The notes: generated by a model not told the origin, from the sequence alone. A stretch of DNA of 64,000 nucleotides from Phocoena phocoena (GCF_963924675.1 NC_089224.1:70603464-70667463); one strand, 5' to 3'. Numbered from the stretch's first letter, positions 26,857 to 39,339 are shown. Made by a program: numbers and translations.

Positions 26857-27092
26857 GGGACTTCCCTGGTGGTCCAGTGGGTAAGTCTCCACACTCCCAA
26901 TGCAGGGAGCCTGGGTTTGATCCCTGGTTGGGGAACTAGATCCTGCATACATGCCGCAACTAAGAGTCCACGTGCTGCAACTGAGTCTGCGTGACACAAC
27001 TAAGAAGTCTGCACGCTGCAACGTAGATCCTGCCTGCCACAACTAAGACCCGGCACAGCCATAAATAAATAAATAAATAAATATTTTTTAAA
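26857..27092 (+). mobile_element. CHR-type SINE nested in the hAT-like element (second copy)
   Basis: Begins 'gggacttccctggtggtcca' a few bases after the previous SINE, with 'gggtttgatccctggttggg' and an (AAAT)n tail. It used nearly the same target, 'aataattt', as its neighbour. Confidence 0.93.
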
Positions 27093-27189
27093 AAGTAATA
27101 ATTTTGATTTTGAGGACCTTTGAAAGGGTCTCAAAGATCCCAAGGAGTCCCCAGGGATACCACACATGAAAGACCACTGCCCCAAAGTG

Positions 27190-28360
27190 ACTTCATAGGC
27201 ACTAGGGTTGAGTGTGAGTGAGAGACAGGACCTACTGTTTCCTGGTTGGTCTCAGGTCCCACATGCATGCCTTAAGTCTGCCCATCTCATCGCAATGATT
27301 GCACTGTAGTATTTCAACATCCCTTATTTAATCTGGTGCTCAACTGAAGAAAGTTCCAACATAGAGAAAAAGCAACTAGAGACCAAATCTTCACGTACTT
27401 CTCTTTCTAAGCAATGTAAGGGACTTTTGAAGGATAATTTTGACTGCATTCATTTTTAACTTAACAGCTGACTTTAGTACCTACCACATCCCTCCTCCCA
27501 AAGATGTCATTGAAGCATGATGAGTGTGGTTATCAGCCCTCCAGAACCCATAGGCAGCATATATTATATCAGTTTACCCACTCTTCCTTTAAAATATTGA
27601 TACCACTAAGAATAATAGCTTCATTCATTCATTCCTTCAAAACACTCGGATGGGCATATCACATGGTTGTAATAAAAATAAATAAAATTGTGTCCCAAAG
27701 ACCAACACCAAAAGAGAAGAAACTATGTTTACTAATAGATACCAAGTATGGCACAAGAGCAAGCTGTGGGACTCCTTGGAAGTAGAAATCCCTTCTGTCC
27801 GCCAGTATCTGGGGAGTCTTCATGGAGGACACAAAACTTAGGAAAGTCCTTGAAAGATGACAAAGGTTTTGAAAGGTGGTTGATGAAATTCGGTGGTGGT
27901 TAGAAATGCAGAGATTTAGGCCTGGGGGAGAATTCAGAGGACAACGATGTTAAGGTATGGCAAAAGCCACAGAGTCACTGGGGAGCAGAGAACGAGAAGA
28001 TAAAAGAGCCAGGAACCTCTGGGAGCATCTAAGCATAGCATGTAGAAGGGTTCAGGGAATGAAAACAGAGTTACGAATCAGGATGGTAACATGATACCTG
28101 AAGTTAAGAAGGGAGAAAGTTTTTCTCTTTAATAAAAATGTTTGCATTATTTCAAAAATAGGTAGTTTCAAAGAAAAACTGAGAAGTGTTTAATATTGAA
28201 AACAAAGTAAGGAGGACAATTTTTGTCCATGACAAACAAATAGATTGAGAGAGAGTCAGGAAATAGGTTGTAAAACAGAGAAGAAAGCTAGTGTAAGATA
28301 TCCTTGGGAGAAAGAAATAAAAACAGCCACTAGACCAACAAAGTAAAGCAAAAGCCAACG
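27190..28360. other. TRPM6 intron 1 segment, no gene recognised
   Basis: Unique-looking intron sequence. The 93-codon plus-strand frame at 27,504-27,785 has no recognisable domain and is antisense to the gene. Confidence 0.5.
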
Positions 28361-28364
28361 TTAA

Positions 28365-28490
28365 CGTAGACTTTCATATATGCCAAGGGCTGGGCTAAAT
28401 GCTTTATGTGCTAGCTAAAGTAACATTCACAACTGTGAGAGAAATACAGTGATTATCACCTCTACAGAGGAGGAGCAGTTTCTGTCAAAT
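28365..28490 (-). repeat. MIR SINE fragment
   Basis: 'catatatgccaagggctggg', then 'taaatgctttatgtgctagc', then 'acagaggaggagcagtt' fit an antisense MIR (tgccaggcact...tttaca...gatgaggaaact). Confidence 0.55.
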
Positions 28491-29187
28491 ACCAGCACCA
28501 GCATTCTTTTACACTATGTTTAATAGGCAACGTTGAAAGAAAGTTTATCTTATGTTAAGAAAGTTTGAACCTTGTATGTAGATAAAAGAGAGTGAAGATG
28601 CAAGAGAGAATAAAAATGACTTGAGACTTTGGCAGTGGCGGGGTGGGGGGGAGCAGGGGGAAAAAAATGGTATGAATAACCAAGGAGGAAGGCTCAGCCT
28701 TGAAGAAAATGCTTCCTCTTCTGACAGACGCAAGGAGTGGAGTGGCAAACTTTCCCTTCTTGGTAATTTTGCCCCAGACCGTATCATCAATGTTCTATAG
28801 AAAGTCATAGACCATTTAGCTCAGACGGCAGCAAATCTCAGCATTCTCCTTTGCTCATCTTAACCAGAGAGAAAGGAAGGCAGGAGATACACGTGCAGTC
28901 ACAGTGTCCCTTTCTATTACCAGCTCTCTACAGTACATCAGTACAGTACAGTATGTATTCTATGAACCACAAAGCATATGAAATGCTCTCTCAGTAGAGG
29001 ATCCACCCAACTTAAAATATAGATGGGGAACACCAATAGTATCCCACTGATCACCCTATGGAGAAACTGCCACACAATATTCCAGGAATGTCCCTCATAT
29101 ACTAACCAAAAATGTGTGCCCCAGGTTATGGGGGTCTGCAGACAACTAAACTGAGGCAATAGGAATTCAGAGTAAAAAATAAGAGTA

Positions 29188-29401
29188 GGGCTTCCCTGGT
29201 GGCGCAGTGGTTGAGAGTCCGCCTGCCGATGCAGGGGACACGGGTTCGTGCCCCGGTGCGGGAAGATCCCACATGCCACGGAGCGGCTGGGCCCGTGAGC
29301 CATGGCTGCTGAGCCTGCACGTCCGGAGCCTGTGCTCCGCAACGGGAGACGCCACAACAGTGAGAGGCCCACGTACCGCAAAAAAAAAAAATAAATAAAT
29401 A
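29188..29401 (+). mobile_element. CHR-type SINE
   Basis: Near-consensus copy with head 'gggcttccctggtggcgcag' and an A tail followed by (AAAT)n. Perfect duplications 'aataagagta' lie at 29,178-29,187 and 29,402-29,411. It creates a spurious long minus-strand frame. It is antisense to TRPM6. Confidence 0.96.
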
Positions 29402-29411
29402 AATAAGAGTA

Positions 29412-30868
29412 AATGTAATTGGAGATTAATGGGCAGTCTGGGCAAGGTATAATGAAAGGAAAGGAAGTGGGGAGCAAAAGCAAGGTGAGTGTGTTTTCTT
29501 CTCTAGTCTGTAAGAAATCTCTATCAGCAAACTGGAGAAATACTGTTCTTCCTGGGTAATTCACCCCAGGGGTTGTTAAAATAATTTCCAGCCGTCCAGT
29601 TGTGCGGCTGTAAATTTTCATGAGCATTCCTTTAGCTACATTTAGGTACTCCACTTCCATTAAAAAAAATTAATTATAATTACTTTAGGTAAACATTTTA
29701 CAACTGTGTGCCTAATTGCTACATAGCAAAAAACAAACAAAACATATTTTCTATAATGTTGTAATTGTTAAAATGCCGCTCTTAGTTCTTTTACTCTAAG
29801 CCTGTACTCTATCATTCATGGAACATGTAAGCCAGGCCCCAGTAACTTTTTCTTAACAGGGAATTTTGCAAAGTATAAAAGCCACCAGTACAACAGATAA
29901 GAAAGAAGAAAATGTTTTCTGCTCATACAGGCACATGGAAGTATTATGACTCTACAGAACAGATAAACTATCCATTGTTTCCCTAAATATATTAAATCAA
30001 GGATCATCTTTGAGGATATCACACACTTGTTTCCACAGGATGCAATTTTGATAAATTCCTTTCCAAGAGTTTTCTACCAGTTATCAACTAAGAATATTCC
30101 CTCCCCTAAATCTTATATCTTAATATAAGATTTTTGCCTTCATCTTTAGGATTTTTTAACTTAATTTTTAAAAAAATATCTTTGAGATGTTTAACTTAAT
30201 TTAAAAGATAGAAATCATAAAGATTTTTATCTTAATTTAAGCTGAGAGATTTAGGGTAGGGTACTAATCAGGTTGGTTTTTTTCTTTGTCTCAAAAAAAA
30301 AAAAAAAACACATCCAGAACAAACAATTCCCCTAAAATTCAAGGAGGAAAAAGATGTTTTAATGGAATGAGGGTAGTCCAGTAAGTTGAGAATCAGAAGT
30401 CTGTCAGTGGGGTACCAAGAATTCTGTAACAGTTGTTGGCAGATATGAAATCTCATTTGCTAGGAAAAGATTTCCCAACTTCTGTTTCTGGCTGTTATAC
30501 TTGATTTTCAAAGTTCCAGTGTTGTTGTTTAGAAACTGACTGTACTTTTGATGCAATTCAGGAAGGAAAAGGGAACATAGCTACTGCACAATGCCTTTCT
30601 CTAAGTCATTGAGAAGCCAAACTACACAACAGGTTTTCATTTTCACTGGGTTTTGATTATTAAGACATTTCTTCTGCATTTAATTTCTTCTGCTATTTTA
30701 AGATGAGAAGAAATATACTCTATCCATAAGGAAGAGACCTTGAAATGACCTAAAAAGGCAACTCTAAGAGAGTGATTAAACAAAAGAAAAGCAGCTTTTT
30801 TCTTTAAAGAATGTGTTGCTCAAATGCTCACCTATTTTGTGATTGATTGTATTATAAAGAAGAATGTT
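29412..30868. other. TRPM6 intron 1 segment, AT-rich unique sequence
   Basis: No gene or clear repeat is seen. A short palindrome (atcttatat..atataagat) lies near 30,110-30,132 and an A-run at 30,292-30,308. Confidence 0.5.
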
Positions 30869-30869
30869 C

Positions 30870-31262
30870 TACCTTAGTCACCTCCAGCTGCAAACTGAGG
30901 GAGACTCTCTCCCTTAACCAAACTTGAGTCAGGCTCTTTCTGACTTGAGTCCTCTTTCTAACTAGGCCCCAAACTTGGGCTCTGTCCTTGGCCCACTTAG
31001 TCCATTTTTATCAAGAATTCTGCTGAGTTAATTTAGCAAAAATCTCCCACGCTTGCTATCTGATCACTCTACTCTGGCCCACCTTCAGCAAGAATCCTGT
31101 TGAATTGGTTTAGCAAGAATCCCCCTAGCCTTGACGTCTCCTCTTGACCCTTCTCCATCCACTGACCCCACCTTGCTCCTTGGCAATAAATCTCCACTTT
31201 CCTCGTATTTGGAGTTGAGCCTGATCTCTCTTCCCTCCTGCAAAACCCACATTGCAGTCATT
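30870..31262 (+). repeat. LTR-like repeat (probable ERV class)
   Basis: A CCT-rich segment with the internal near-repeat 'tttagcaaaaatctccc'/'tttagcaagaatccccc', then 'ggcaataaatctccactttc' and a short tail. This is the layout of an ERV-type LTR with its polyadenylation signal. The family is not named. No viral coding sequence is present. Confidence 0.45.
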
Positions 31263-31331
31263 TTTTCTTGACTGGTCTTCCTTGCTATCTTTAACAATGC
31301 CATGGAAAATTTTTCTTTAACAAAATCCACA

Positions 31332-31333
<2 letters not shown>

Positions 31334-31370
<37 letters not shown>
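31334..31370. repeat. (AC)n microsatellite
   Basis: About 18 uninterrupted AC units; likely polymorphic. Confidence 0.97.
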
Positions 31371-31371
<1 letters not shown>

Positions 31372-31703
31372 CATTATCTGTGAGTCAGAGAATAAAACTG
31401 ACAAAATATTGGGATTCCAATAATTCTCAGAAACTCTCTCCTGGCCTGAACCTTACAGAGCTCTTCTCTTCATTTAAACTGAAATGAAAGACTCTGACAT
31501 CAAGGAGACCCCACAGAGAAGGGCCTCAGAGGTCCTGCTCTGGGTAAATGGCTCCTTTTCCTTCATCTATCATCCTGCTTTTCACACTCAGTATTTGCTG
31601 AACCCAAACACCAGCCAGCAAGATGCACTTTCCATCTGAAATGTCTCCACTAAAAGAGTTGTTTCTCAAAATGTGGTTTCTCTTTCAAAGGTAGTGGCTG
31701 TAA

Positions 31704-31833
31704 GGGACTTCCCTAGCGGTCCAGTGGTTAAGACTCCACACTTCCAATGCAGGAGACGTAGGTTCAATCCCTGGAGAGGGAACTAAGATCCCACAGGCCA
31801 TGTGGTGTGGCCAAAAAAAAAAAAAAAAAAAAA
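31704..31833 (+). mobile_element. Short CHR-type SINE
   Basis: 'gggacttccctagcggtcca' head, 'ggttcaatccctggagaggg', and an A tail of about 20 nt. Duplications 'ggtagtggctgtaa' (31,690-31,703) and 'ggtagcgtctgtaa' (31,835-31,848) flank it. It is antisense to TRPM6. Confidence 0.95.
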
Positions 31834-31979
31834 GGGTAGCGTCTGTAAGCAGCTCAAGAAACCAAAACATGAGCCGGAGAGGCTTGCCTCTATTTCATCC
31901 AAGAACAAAGATCCAATCCGCAAAGACTTATGTCAATTCACTGACTCCCTCCTAGTTTGCCTTTCTTAAGACTGTCTTA

Positions 31980-32112
31980 GGGAACTCCCTGGCGGTCCAG
32001 TGGTTAAGACTCCACACTCTCACTGCCCCGAGAGGACCTGGGTTCAATCCCTGGTCGGGGAACTTAAGATCCTGCAAGCTGAGCGACATGGCCAAAAAAA
32101 AAAAAAAAAAAA
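31980..32112 (+). mobile_element. Short CHR-type SINE
   Basis: 'ggaactccctggcggtccag' head, 'ggttcaatccctggtcgggg', then an A tail. Imperfect duplications 'agactgtcttag' and 'ggactgccctaa' flank it. It is the second short-form copy within 300 nt, in the same orientation. Confidence 0.93.
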
Positions 32113-32588
32113 GGACTGCCCTAAAGACTCTAGCTAATACTGTAAAGCGTTTAAATCTTAAGACTTTGAACCCTCTTTGTTTTAATCCAACAATATCTAC
32201 TCACTTGACCTGATCACAGAGCAAAACTGCCTACTTGGAACCTGAGTTTCTCTAGGCCAGATAAGGATAAAGATTGGAGGGTTTGGTTTTTGTTTGTTTT
32301 AAATCACTTTAAAGCAGACACTAACAGTGGTGACAAAGGTTAGACAGGATTAACTGATCCAGGCTAAGGATCTCTAAAGTACCCTCTGGACTTAAATCCT
32401 TCTGGAAGGAAAATTCTCTTTCCTAAGATTACAGATTCATTTTACAAAAAAACTCTTGGCTCTTTCAAAGATCAGTAGAGGAAAACTTTTTTCCAGAAAG
32501 ATGAAAGCTGTTTTCATATGCACACCAACCTGCTCCACTATAAGCTAATAACCTGTTCTGTTCTATAAGATAATATAACTAGTGGGTA

Positions 32589-32945
32589 GCTTAGTCAGTT
32601 GGGTTACTGTAACAGAATACCATTGGCTGGGTGGCTTACACCACAAACATTTATTTCTCAACGTTCTAGAGGCTGGAAGTCCAAGATCAGGGTGCCCTCA
32701 TGGTTGAGTTCTGGTGAGAACCCTCTTCCTGGTTTACAAAGGCCACCTTCTTACTGTATCTCCACATAGCAGAGAGCACTCATCTCTCTTGTGTTTCTTC
32801 TTATAAGGACACTAATCCCATTCATGAGGGCTCCTCTCTCAAGACCTAATTACCTTCCAAAGGTTTCACCTCCAAATAACATCACATTGTAGATTGGAAC
32901 TGCAACATATGAACTTTGGGGGGGCACAAACATTTAGTCTACAGT
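32589..32945 (-). mobile_element. MLT1A-like LTR (ERVL-MaLR)
   Basis: On the minus strand it reads as a complete MLT1-type LTR: 'gttcatatgttgcagttcca', 'aatgtgatgttatttggagg', 'ccttataagaagaaacacaa', 'ggacttccagcctctagaac', ending near 'ggtattctgttacagtaacc'. It is a solo LTR with no internal sequence. In TRPM6 intron 1 it has the same orientation as the gene. Confidence 0.85.
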
Positions 32946-32959
32946 AGCAACTTAAGAAT

Positions 32960-33195
32960 TCATTTAGCACTTTCTATGTACCCACCTGCCCAACGCAAAG
33001 CACATTGTTTATATTAACTCTGCCCAAGAGCATGTGGGAAGTAGGTGCAGTTAGTATCTCCATTTTACAAATGAGGACACGGAGTCAGAGAGGTTGGGTG
33101 ATTTTCCCAAGAACACAACAGCTCATAAAAATAACACTAGGATTCAAACGTAGGCAGTCAGATTCAAGTTCATGCCCTTAACAACTTCATTTCAC
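32960..33195 (-). repeat. MIR SINE fragment
   Basis: 'ctccattttacaaatgagga', 'cacggagtcagagaggttgg' and 'aggattcaaacgtaggcagt' are the antisense MIR core in order. Confidence 0.85.
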
Positions 33196-33439
33196 CATCA
33201 TTTAACCCCAGAATTTGCACCTGTATTAATCCTTGAAGCTGAATAGTGTTTTAGGGTTTACAAATCACATTCCTGAACATCTGATCCTCATACAAATCCC
33301 ATGAGGTCCTTAATAGATAATAATGAGTGAGATCAAGTATATGAAGTGCCCAGAAAAATGTCCACTTTATACCACATCCTCTGTGGGTATCCTTAGACCC
33401 ATAGAGAGATATCAAGAGGGTCAGGAATCCCTAGAAACT

Positions 33440-34370
33440 GTATAACAACTTTTGTGTGGATATGAAGATGGGCATTTCTCATAAGAAAATCTCAAGAGCT
33501 GGATCAAAAACAAGTGCCACACTAAGGGTCTGAATACACTCTTCTCCAAAGAAGGTATACAAATGACCAGTGAACACAGGAAAAGATTCTCAGCATCATT
33601 AGTCATTAATCACTTAGATGCGAATCTAAGCCACAATGAGATACCTCTTCACACCTACCAGGATGGCTATAATCAAAAGTTCAGACAATACAAAGTATTG
33701 GCTAGGATGGGGAGAAACTGGAACTCTCAGAGATTGCTGGTGGGAATTTAAATGGTGCAGCTGCTGTGGAAAACAGTCTGGAGGTCCCTCAAAAGGCTAA
33801 ACATGGAATTACCATATGATCCAGCAAGTCCATTTCTAGGTGTCTACCCAAGAGAAATGTAAATATATGTCCACACAAAAACTTGTACACAAGTGTTCAT
33901 AGCAGTATAGACAAAGAAGCAAAAACAACAAAAATATCCATCAACTGATGAATGGACAAATAAGATGTGAGGTACCCACACAATGGAATATTATTCAGCA
34001 ATACAAAGGAATGAAGTACTGATACATGCTATAACACGTACCAGTACTTGAAAATGTTATGCTAAGTGAAAGAAATCAGTCACAAAGGCATACATATTGT
34101 ATGAGTCTATTTATATAAAATGCCCAGAATAGGCAAATCTACAGAGGCAGAAAGTACATCAGTGGTTGCCTAGGGCTAGTGGAGATGGAGGGATTAGGGA
34201 TTAACAGCTAAGGAGTGTGAGGGATGATGAGTATGTTCTAAAATTGACTGTGGTGATGAATGCACAACTCTGTGAAGATAATAAAGTCATTAAATTGTAT
34301 ACTTTAAGCGTGTAAATTATATGATATGTGAATATATCTCAATAAATCCGCTAAAAAATTTTTAAGGAGG
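33440..34370 (+). mobile_element. Old L1 3' fragment
   Basis: The ORF2 end 'ccacaatgagatacctcttc', 'gaaaacagtctggaggtccc' and 'tccatcaactgatgaatgga' is followed by a 3'UTR, 'attgtatactttaagcgtgt', ending 'atctcaataaatccgctaaa'. It is clearly an old, diverged mammalian L1, without a usable frame, antisense to TRPM6. Confidence 0.92.
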
Positions 34371-36189
34371 GAGTGGCACAGACAGAAAGAGAGAAAAGCC
34401 TCAAAATAAACCTATTAATTATTTGGGTTTAACCATAGTAGAAAACGAAATACAGATATACTTCTGCCCACAGGCAGAAAGCAGGCCACAAATGTGTTTT
34501 GTTCAATCCATAAAGGTGTTTTCAAAAATCTTTGAAGCAACTAGTAAAATGTAAAAACCCAGGGGTTTCACATTCAAGAAAGAATCTATACATCTGCATT
34601 TTCCTCGACAAGGAAAGTTAAAAAAATAAAATTTAATTTAAAAATAAATAAATTACCAGAATCTGGCAATACTAGGCTTGCATTCCAACTTTGCAACAAT
34701 CTGCTAAGGCCAAGGGTGGGCAGCCATTTTTAGACAGAGCTTACGCTGGCCAGTAAGCCTGAGTGCCCAGCAGGTCAGGGTTCCACTCTACTTTGAGTTT
34801 TTGAGTCGATTATCTATTGCTTTTATCAGATTGTCAAAGGAATCTCTAACTCAAAGCACATTCAGAGACCTTAGAAAGAAGTGGCAGGCAAATAGTGGCC
34901 ATTTGCTTTACAGATAAGGAAACCAACCTAACTTGCCCGAGGCCAGGAGACTGACGAAATCAGCAGTAAAACTACTTTTTCTGACTCTTGGTTTCTTTCA
35001 TTAGTCTTCTGGCCTCCCTGCTGATATTTCTAGAGAGTCTACAATTACCATATCCTGTTCCTTTTTCGGCAGCAACTGAGGGAAATTAGTGAGAAAGGAA
35101 AGAACTTGCTAGACATTCCAAAATGGCATATGATTTTCAGGCTCTATGATCTTCTAATCACAAACAAATTTTGCCTGGACTTAAATCTCTCTGGGTTGTG
35201 TGGGCAACCTGAGCCGTCCTCCTGGCCCATAGCCCAAGGAAGATAAAGAGAATGTTACACTCTCAGGACAGGGAAAGACTCCCAAGATTGTATATTCTCC
35301 AAGGTTACCAGTAGCCCTGCTACAGAAAGCGCAAGTTCCTAATAAACAGGAATGGTTCTTCCCCTGGGCCAGGTGGTTTGCTCATGTCAAAAATGACTAT
35401 TTACAAGAAGCTCCGAGTGCACAATAGGCTAAGTGAGGAGAGAACTTTGGTTGTTCATAGTCATTCACCCCACTGGGCTTTGAGTCTGCCTGGAAAGAAA
35501 TTCCATATGATGCCAACGTATAGCTGGGAGAGGTGGAAGAATAAAGAACAGCCCAATTCACCAGGCTGATCTCTCCAATCAAAACTCAGCACATTTGCAA
35601 TCCCGGGATATCTGATCCTTACCCAATCTTGGAGCGCTTCAAGATCCAGAGCCAGCAAATGGCAGAGGATCATTGCACATCAGGCCAGGGCTGGAAAGCA
35701 AATGCCAGCTGGGAAAATGCAGGAAAACCAGGGCTGGGGAAGGTACCTGTCTGTGCCATGGAGTAAAAGTCGTCTTTTCCAATCAAAACAGACCAAAAGG
35801 TTCTTGCAAAGGCTCGTGCTTACAAAGCCTGATAAAGAATGAAACCTCTAAGGCAAACAAAATGACCACTTCTCACTGCTCCCAATTGTGTAACTCTGAA
35901 ATAGTCTCAAAGTTTATCTGTGCTATAAACAACTTAGGAACCTTTTCCCCAGAGATATGGAAATGCCAACACTCGTGGAAAAAGGAAAAGCAGCATTGGG
36001 CTGCCCCCGACAAGGGGACATGCTAAAGGTTCTGGTGCCAAGTCCATCAGAAGAGTTTCCAGGACAGTGCATTGTTGCCCACTCCCCAAGCCCTGGAAGA
36101 ACCATGATTTCAGGCAAAGGCTGAACCCAGCTGAAAGCAGGTTCAATCATGAATTCAAAGTATAGGACATATCCCACTGTGGAATTTGT
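34371..36189. other. TRPM6 intron 1 segment, mostly unrecognised
   Basis: Contains a MIR-like antisense fragment at about 34,870-35,000. The 117-codon plus-strand frame at 35,673-36,026 shows no domain. Nothing else can be supported. Confidence 0.5.
34870..35000 (-). repeat. MIR SINE fragment
   Basis: 'gctttacagataaggaaacc', then 'taacttgcccgaggccagga' match the antisense MIR core (ttacagatgaggaaact...cttgcccaaggtca). Confidence 0.65.
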
Positions 36190-36615
36190 GTCAAATTTTT
36201 CTTATTTTTTTTAAATTGTGGTAAAATACACATCATGTACAATTTACTATCTTAGCCATTTTATAGTGTGCATTTTAGTATTACTAAGTATATTTTTATT
36301 TTTGTGCAATCAATCTCCAGAACTTTTTCATCTTGCAAAAATGGAGCTTTATACCCATTAAACAACTTCTCATTTCCATGTCTGCTCAAGCTCTAGCAAC
36401 CATCATTCTACTTCTTTCTGTGCATTGAACTACTTTAGACACCTTATATAAATAGAACAATTCAATATTTGTCTTTTCATGACCAGCCATTTCATTTTGC
36501 ATAATGTCCTCAAGGGTTATCCATGATGTTGCATGTAACAGGATTTCCTTCCTTTTTAAGGCTGAATAATATTCCATTGTATGTATATATCACATTTGTT
36601 TATTCATAAAATCTA
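36190..36615 (-). mobile_element. Old L1 fragment, sense to TRPM6
   Basis: 'aattgtggtaaaatacacat', 'gaccagccatttcattttgc', 'atgtcctcaagggttatcca' and 'gctgaataatattccattgt' are the reverse complement of an old L1 ORF2-3'UTR region. The minus-strand frame here reads MEYYSALKRKEILL..., a decayed copy of the L1 VEYYSAIK motif. Confidence 0.88.
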
Positions 36616-36839
36616 TTTCTATATCTCAGGGATATGATTCTGTTGCTCTGGTGGTACACAAGTTATAGAGTTCAATTTGTAATGGTCACGATTTTATACA
36701 GAGAAAGAGACAGACAGATAGACAGACTTGATTGAATGATGTTTGTACTCCAGGAGAGGAAAAACAAGCTAACTAAAGCTGCAGCTGAGCTCAATTCCAT
36801 CATCTAGAACCATCTCACTATCCCTCTTTACCTCAAAAA

Positions 36840-36945
36840 TAAAAGTTTTGTTAACTGTATATTCCCAGGACCTGGGAACAGGACTTAGCATACAGTTGAC
36901 ACTCAGTAAAAATTTGTTGGTTGAGTGAATCTAGAAGAGTGATTG
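36840..36945 (+). repeat. L2-like 3' fragment
   Basis: 'ctgtatattcccaggacctg', 'acttagcatacagttgacac' and 'tcagtaaaaatttgttggtt' match the L2/MIR-type 3' end. Confidence 0.65.
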
Positions 36946-37359
36946 CTCAGAAAATGCTATATGCTTGATCTTGATTGATCCAGCTCATCTGAACATATGA
37001 GCCAAGAAAGGATCAATATGTATTGACATGGAAAGATGTCCAAGAACTATTTTTAAAGGAATCAGGTTGCATATCAATAAACAGTATAATTCCCTTTATG
37101 CAAAAGCAAATGCACAAATCAAAACAATAAATACATACATATATAATAATATACCTAAATAATATGCTACAAACCCAATGGTTTGATTACCTCTGGACTG
37201 AAGGGCAATGAGGACAAAGGATAGAAAGGGAATTTTCTGTTTGAATTTCTGTTTGTAGTGTTTTAATTATTTACCAAAAGAACTTATCTTTGTATTGTTA
37301 GTGGAACTTTTTTAAGGAAAAAAATCTGGAAGGATAATATGTCATAAGAATACATTGAT

Positions 37360-37545
37360 TCATCCTCATGACATATAGCACAGGTAACTCTGCTCAATGT
37401 TATGTGGCAGCCTGGATGCAAGTGGAGTTTGGGGGAGAATGGATACATGTATATGCATGGCTGAGTCGCTTTGCTGTGCACTGAAACTATCACAACATTG
37501 TTAATAGGCTATACTCCAATATAAAATTAAAAAAAAATTTTTTTA
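37360..37545 (+). mobile_element. L1 3'UTR fragment
   Basis: 'atagcacaggtaactctgct', 'tggctgagtcgctttgctgt' and 'ggctatactccaatataaaa' form the tail of a cetartiodactyl-type L1, 5' truncated to under 200 nt. Confidence 0.85.
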
Positions 37546-39339
37546 AGAATATGTTGATTCAGTTTACCTTACATGTACCCTTTCTCAGAGACCTACTGGA
37601 GAATGTGCTCCACCAAAACAATGGGAAATAATCAAGAAAGAAGAAGACATGGGATATAAGAAACAGGATCCAGCATAAGAGAGAGGCAAAGGGAATCTCC
37701 AAAATGATGGTAAAAAGAGAAGTAACATCTGTATATCCAACATCAAGGGCTACCATTCTGGACAGGCAAAGCAGGTCAAAGAGCAGTATTCAACAAGATA
37801 AAATTGACTGAAATAGCTGTTGCACTGGAAGATCTTGAGAGAAGATTTAGACAACTGGCAAAAAACCTGTGGTTAAATTAGTGAAAACTCCATAGAAAAC
37901 TCTGCAAACACACACAGAAAGACAGCTCTGGGGGAAACAATAGTAAGGAAGGGAAAGTAATCATGTAGTACATAATCTGGTTCTTAATAGTGGATAGGAA
38001 GGCATAGTAATGTTGGCTGAACTAAATATTGACCTAAATCAAAATTATGAGTTAGCTATATTCTGAAGATAGATGGAAAGAACAGGAAGGATGCATGTGA
38101 GTGGTAGGTGAAGGAACTCAAAAGAAAGCTAAATACTCATATTCCACGCTGGAAAGACAGTACATGATGACTAAACCTGAAAAATCAAGAGGGAGCAATA
38201 TAAGCATTATTTAGAAACCCAAAGAAGCACCAACTAGCCAGAAGAGATGAACATGACTGCTCTTTCTGGAAAGAAGAAAATGGTAGAGGTTCTGCTGTTT
38301 TTAGTAATGAACCTTATGGAATTATTTGTCTCTGAACTATGTGTATATACAACTTCAGTCAAACTAAGAAGTAAAAAAGAGAAAAATCACAACTGAGACC
38401 CACATCACAATACCTTACCTAACCATGTTTTTTTTTTTTTTTTAAACAGGAAAATAGTTGCTGTGTAGATTTCTGATGTGACACAAAGAAATAACAGTTA
38501 CAGGTAGGTTGGCCACTTTCAGTTCCAATACTGGAAGATTCTACCAGAAGTGTGAAGAGAATCATTCTGAAAATGGTTGGGCTTTCAAGCCTATACGGAA
38601 AAGCCATGATAAAAAACCCAGGGCGAAAGAAAAAGAGGCAAGACATATTTCAGGTCCAATATTTACCAAATGCTTGAGTTTTGGCATAGAAGTCCTGCCA
38701 AAAAAACTTAGCTATGATAGAGAATTGTAAATGGGCAAGATAAGACCAAAATTTGTGGCAAATCATCAATATTCTGCCTGGGTCTTTCCCTCTCCTCTGG
38801 GGTACAATCACTCAACATGTTATTCACACCCTTGTCTATTAAAGCAAGTCTAATACTTTCTGAGGGTACTAATCCCCAATTTTGGCCCCAAAAAGTAGGT
38901 TCCCGCTGGGTTCCATCTCAAATGATTTTCAACTCCCCAACCCCGTGGTGGTGGTGGTGAGGGATACCTAAGAAAGAGTCAGATTCTCACCAAACCCAGG
39001 TGTCAGGCCAGAGTATCTAATGCTTTATCAGTTATGGAAGAATCCAAAGCAAATGAAACACCAAAATTTGTACATAGGGAGAAAGAAATTGAAGAACTCA
39101 ATTCCCACATTGGTAGTTAATAATGAACCACCCTCTCCCTAGGAACAAATGCTCAAAATCCTGTGTGTGATATCCATATTCTTAGTATTTTAAAGCACTT
39201 GTCTGAGTTCCAATCCTAACTCCGTTCTTCTCCCTCAGCTTCATTTTCCTTTCCTGTTAACCGGTGGGATGGAAGCGGGTGGGTGGTAATACTTAGATCT
39301 CATAGGATTATTGCCTGGATGAAATAATAACAACCAAAC
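37546..39339. other. TRPM6 intron 1 segment near the promoter, no gene recognised
   Basis: Mostly unrecognised sequence. It has a T-run at 38,427-38,443 and a short (GGT)n at about 38,944-38,958. No exon-like frame with splice borders is seen. Confidence 0.5.

Larger units (their letters stand above)
26028..27185 (+). mobile_element. hAT-like nonautonomous DNA transposon split by two SINEs
   Basis: The left end 'agcagttctcaaacttttgg' followed by 'aggactccttcacagtcatt' and the right end 'ggacctttgaaagggtctca'...'agaccactgc' are matching halves of an ancient inverted-terminal-repeat element. I recognise it as hAT-type but cannot name it securely. Inner blocks such as 'acagctggattctcatatct' and 'gaaaactccactgtatgctc' are in order. 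Two CHR SINEs (26,533-27,092) interrupt it. Confidence 0.65.

Noticed and set aside
28938..29660. 240-codon minus-strand open frame
   Set aside because: Its core (LLWRLPLRSTGSGRAGS...) is the translated reverse of a CHR SINE. The same peptide recurs at every CHR copy and it is not a gene.
31302..31487. 61-codon frame with a Thr-His repeat
   Set aside because: Translation of the (AC)n microsatellite.
35673..36026. 117-codon plus-strand frame antisense in TRPM6 intron 1
   Set aside because: No recognisable domain, no splice or promoter context, and a length expected by chance in a window this size.
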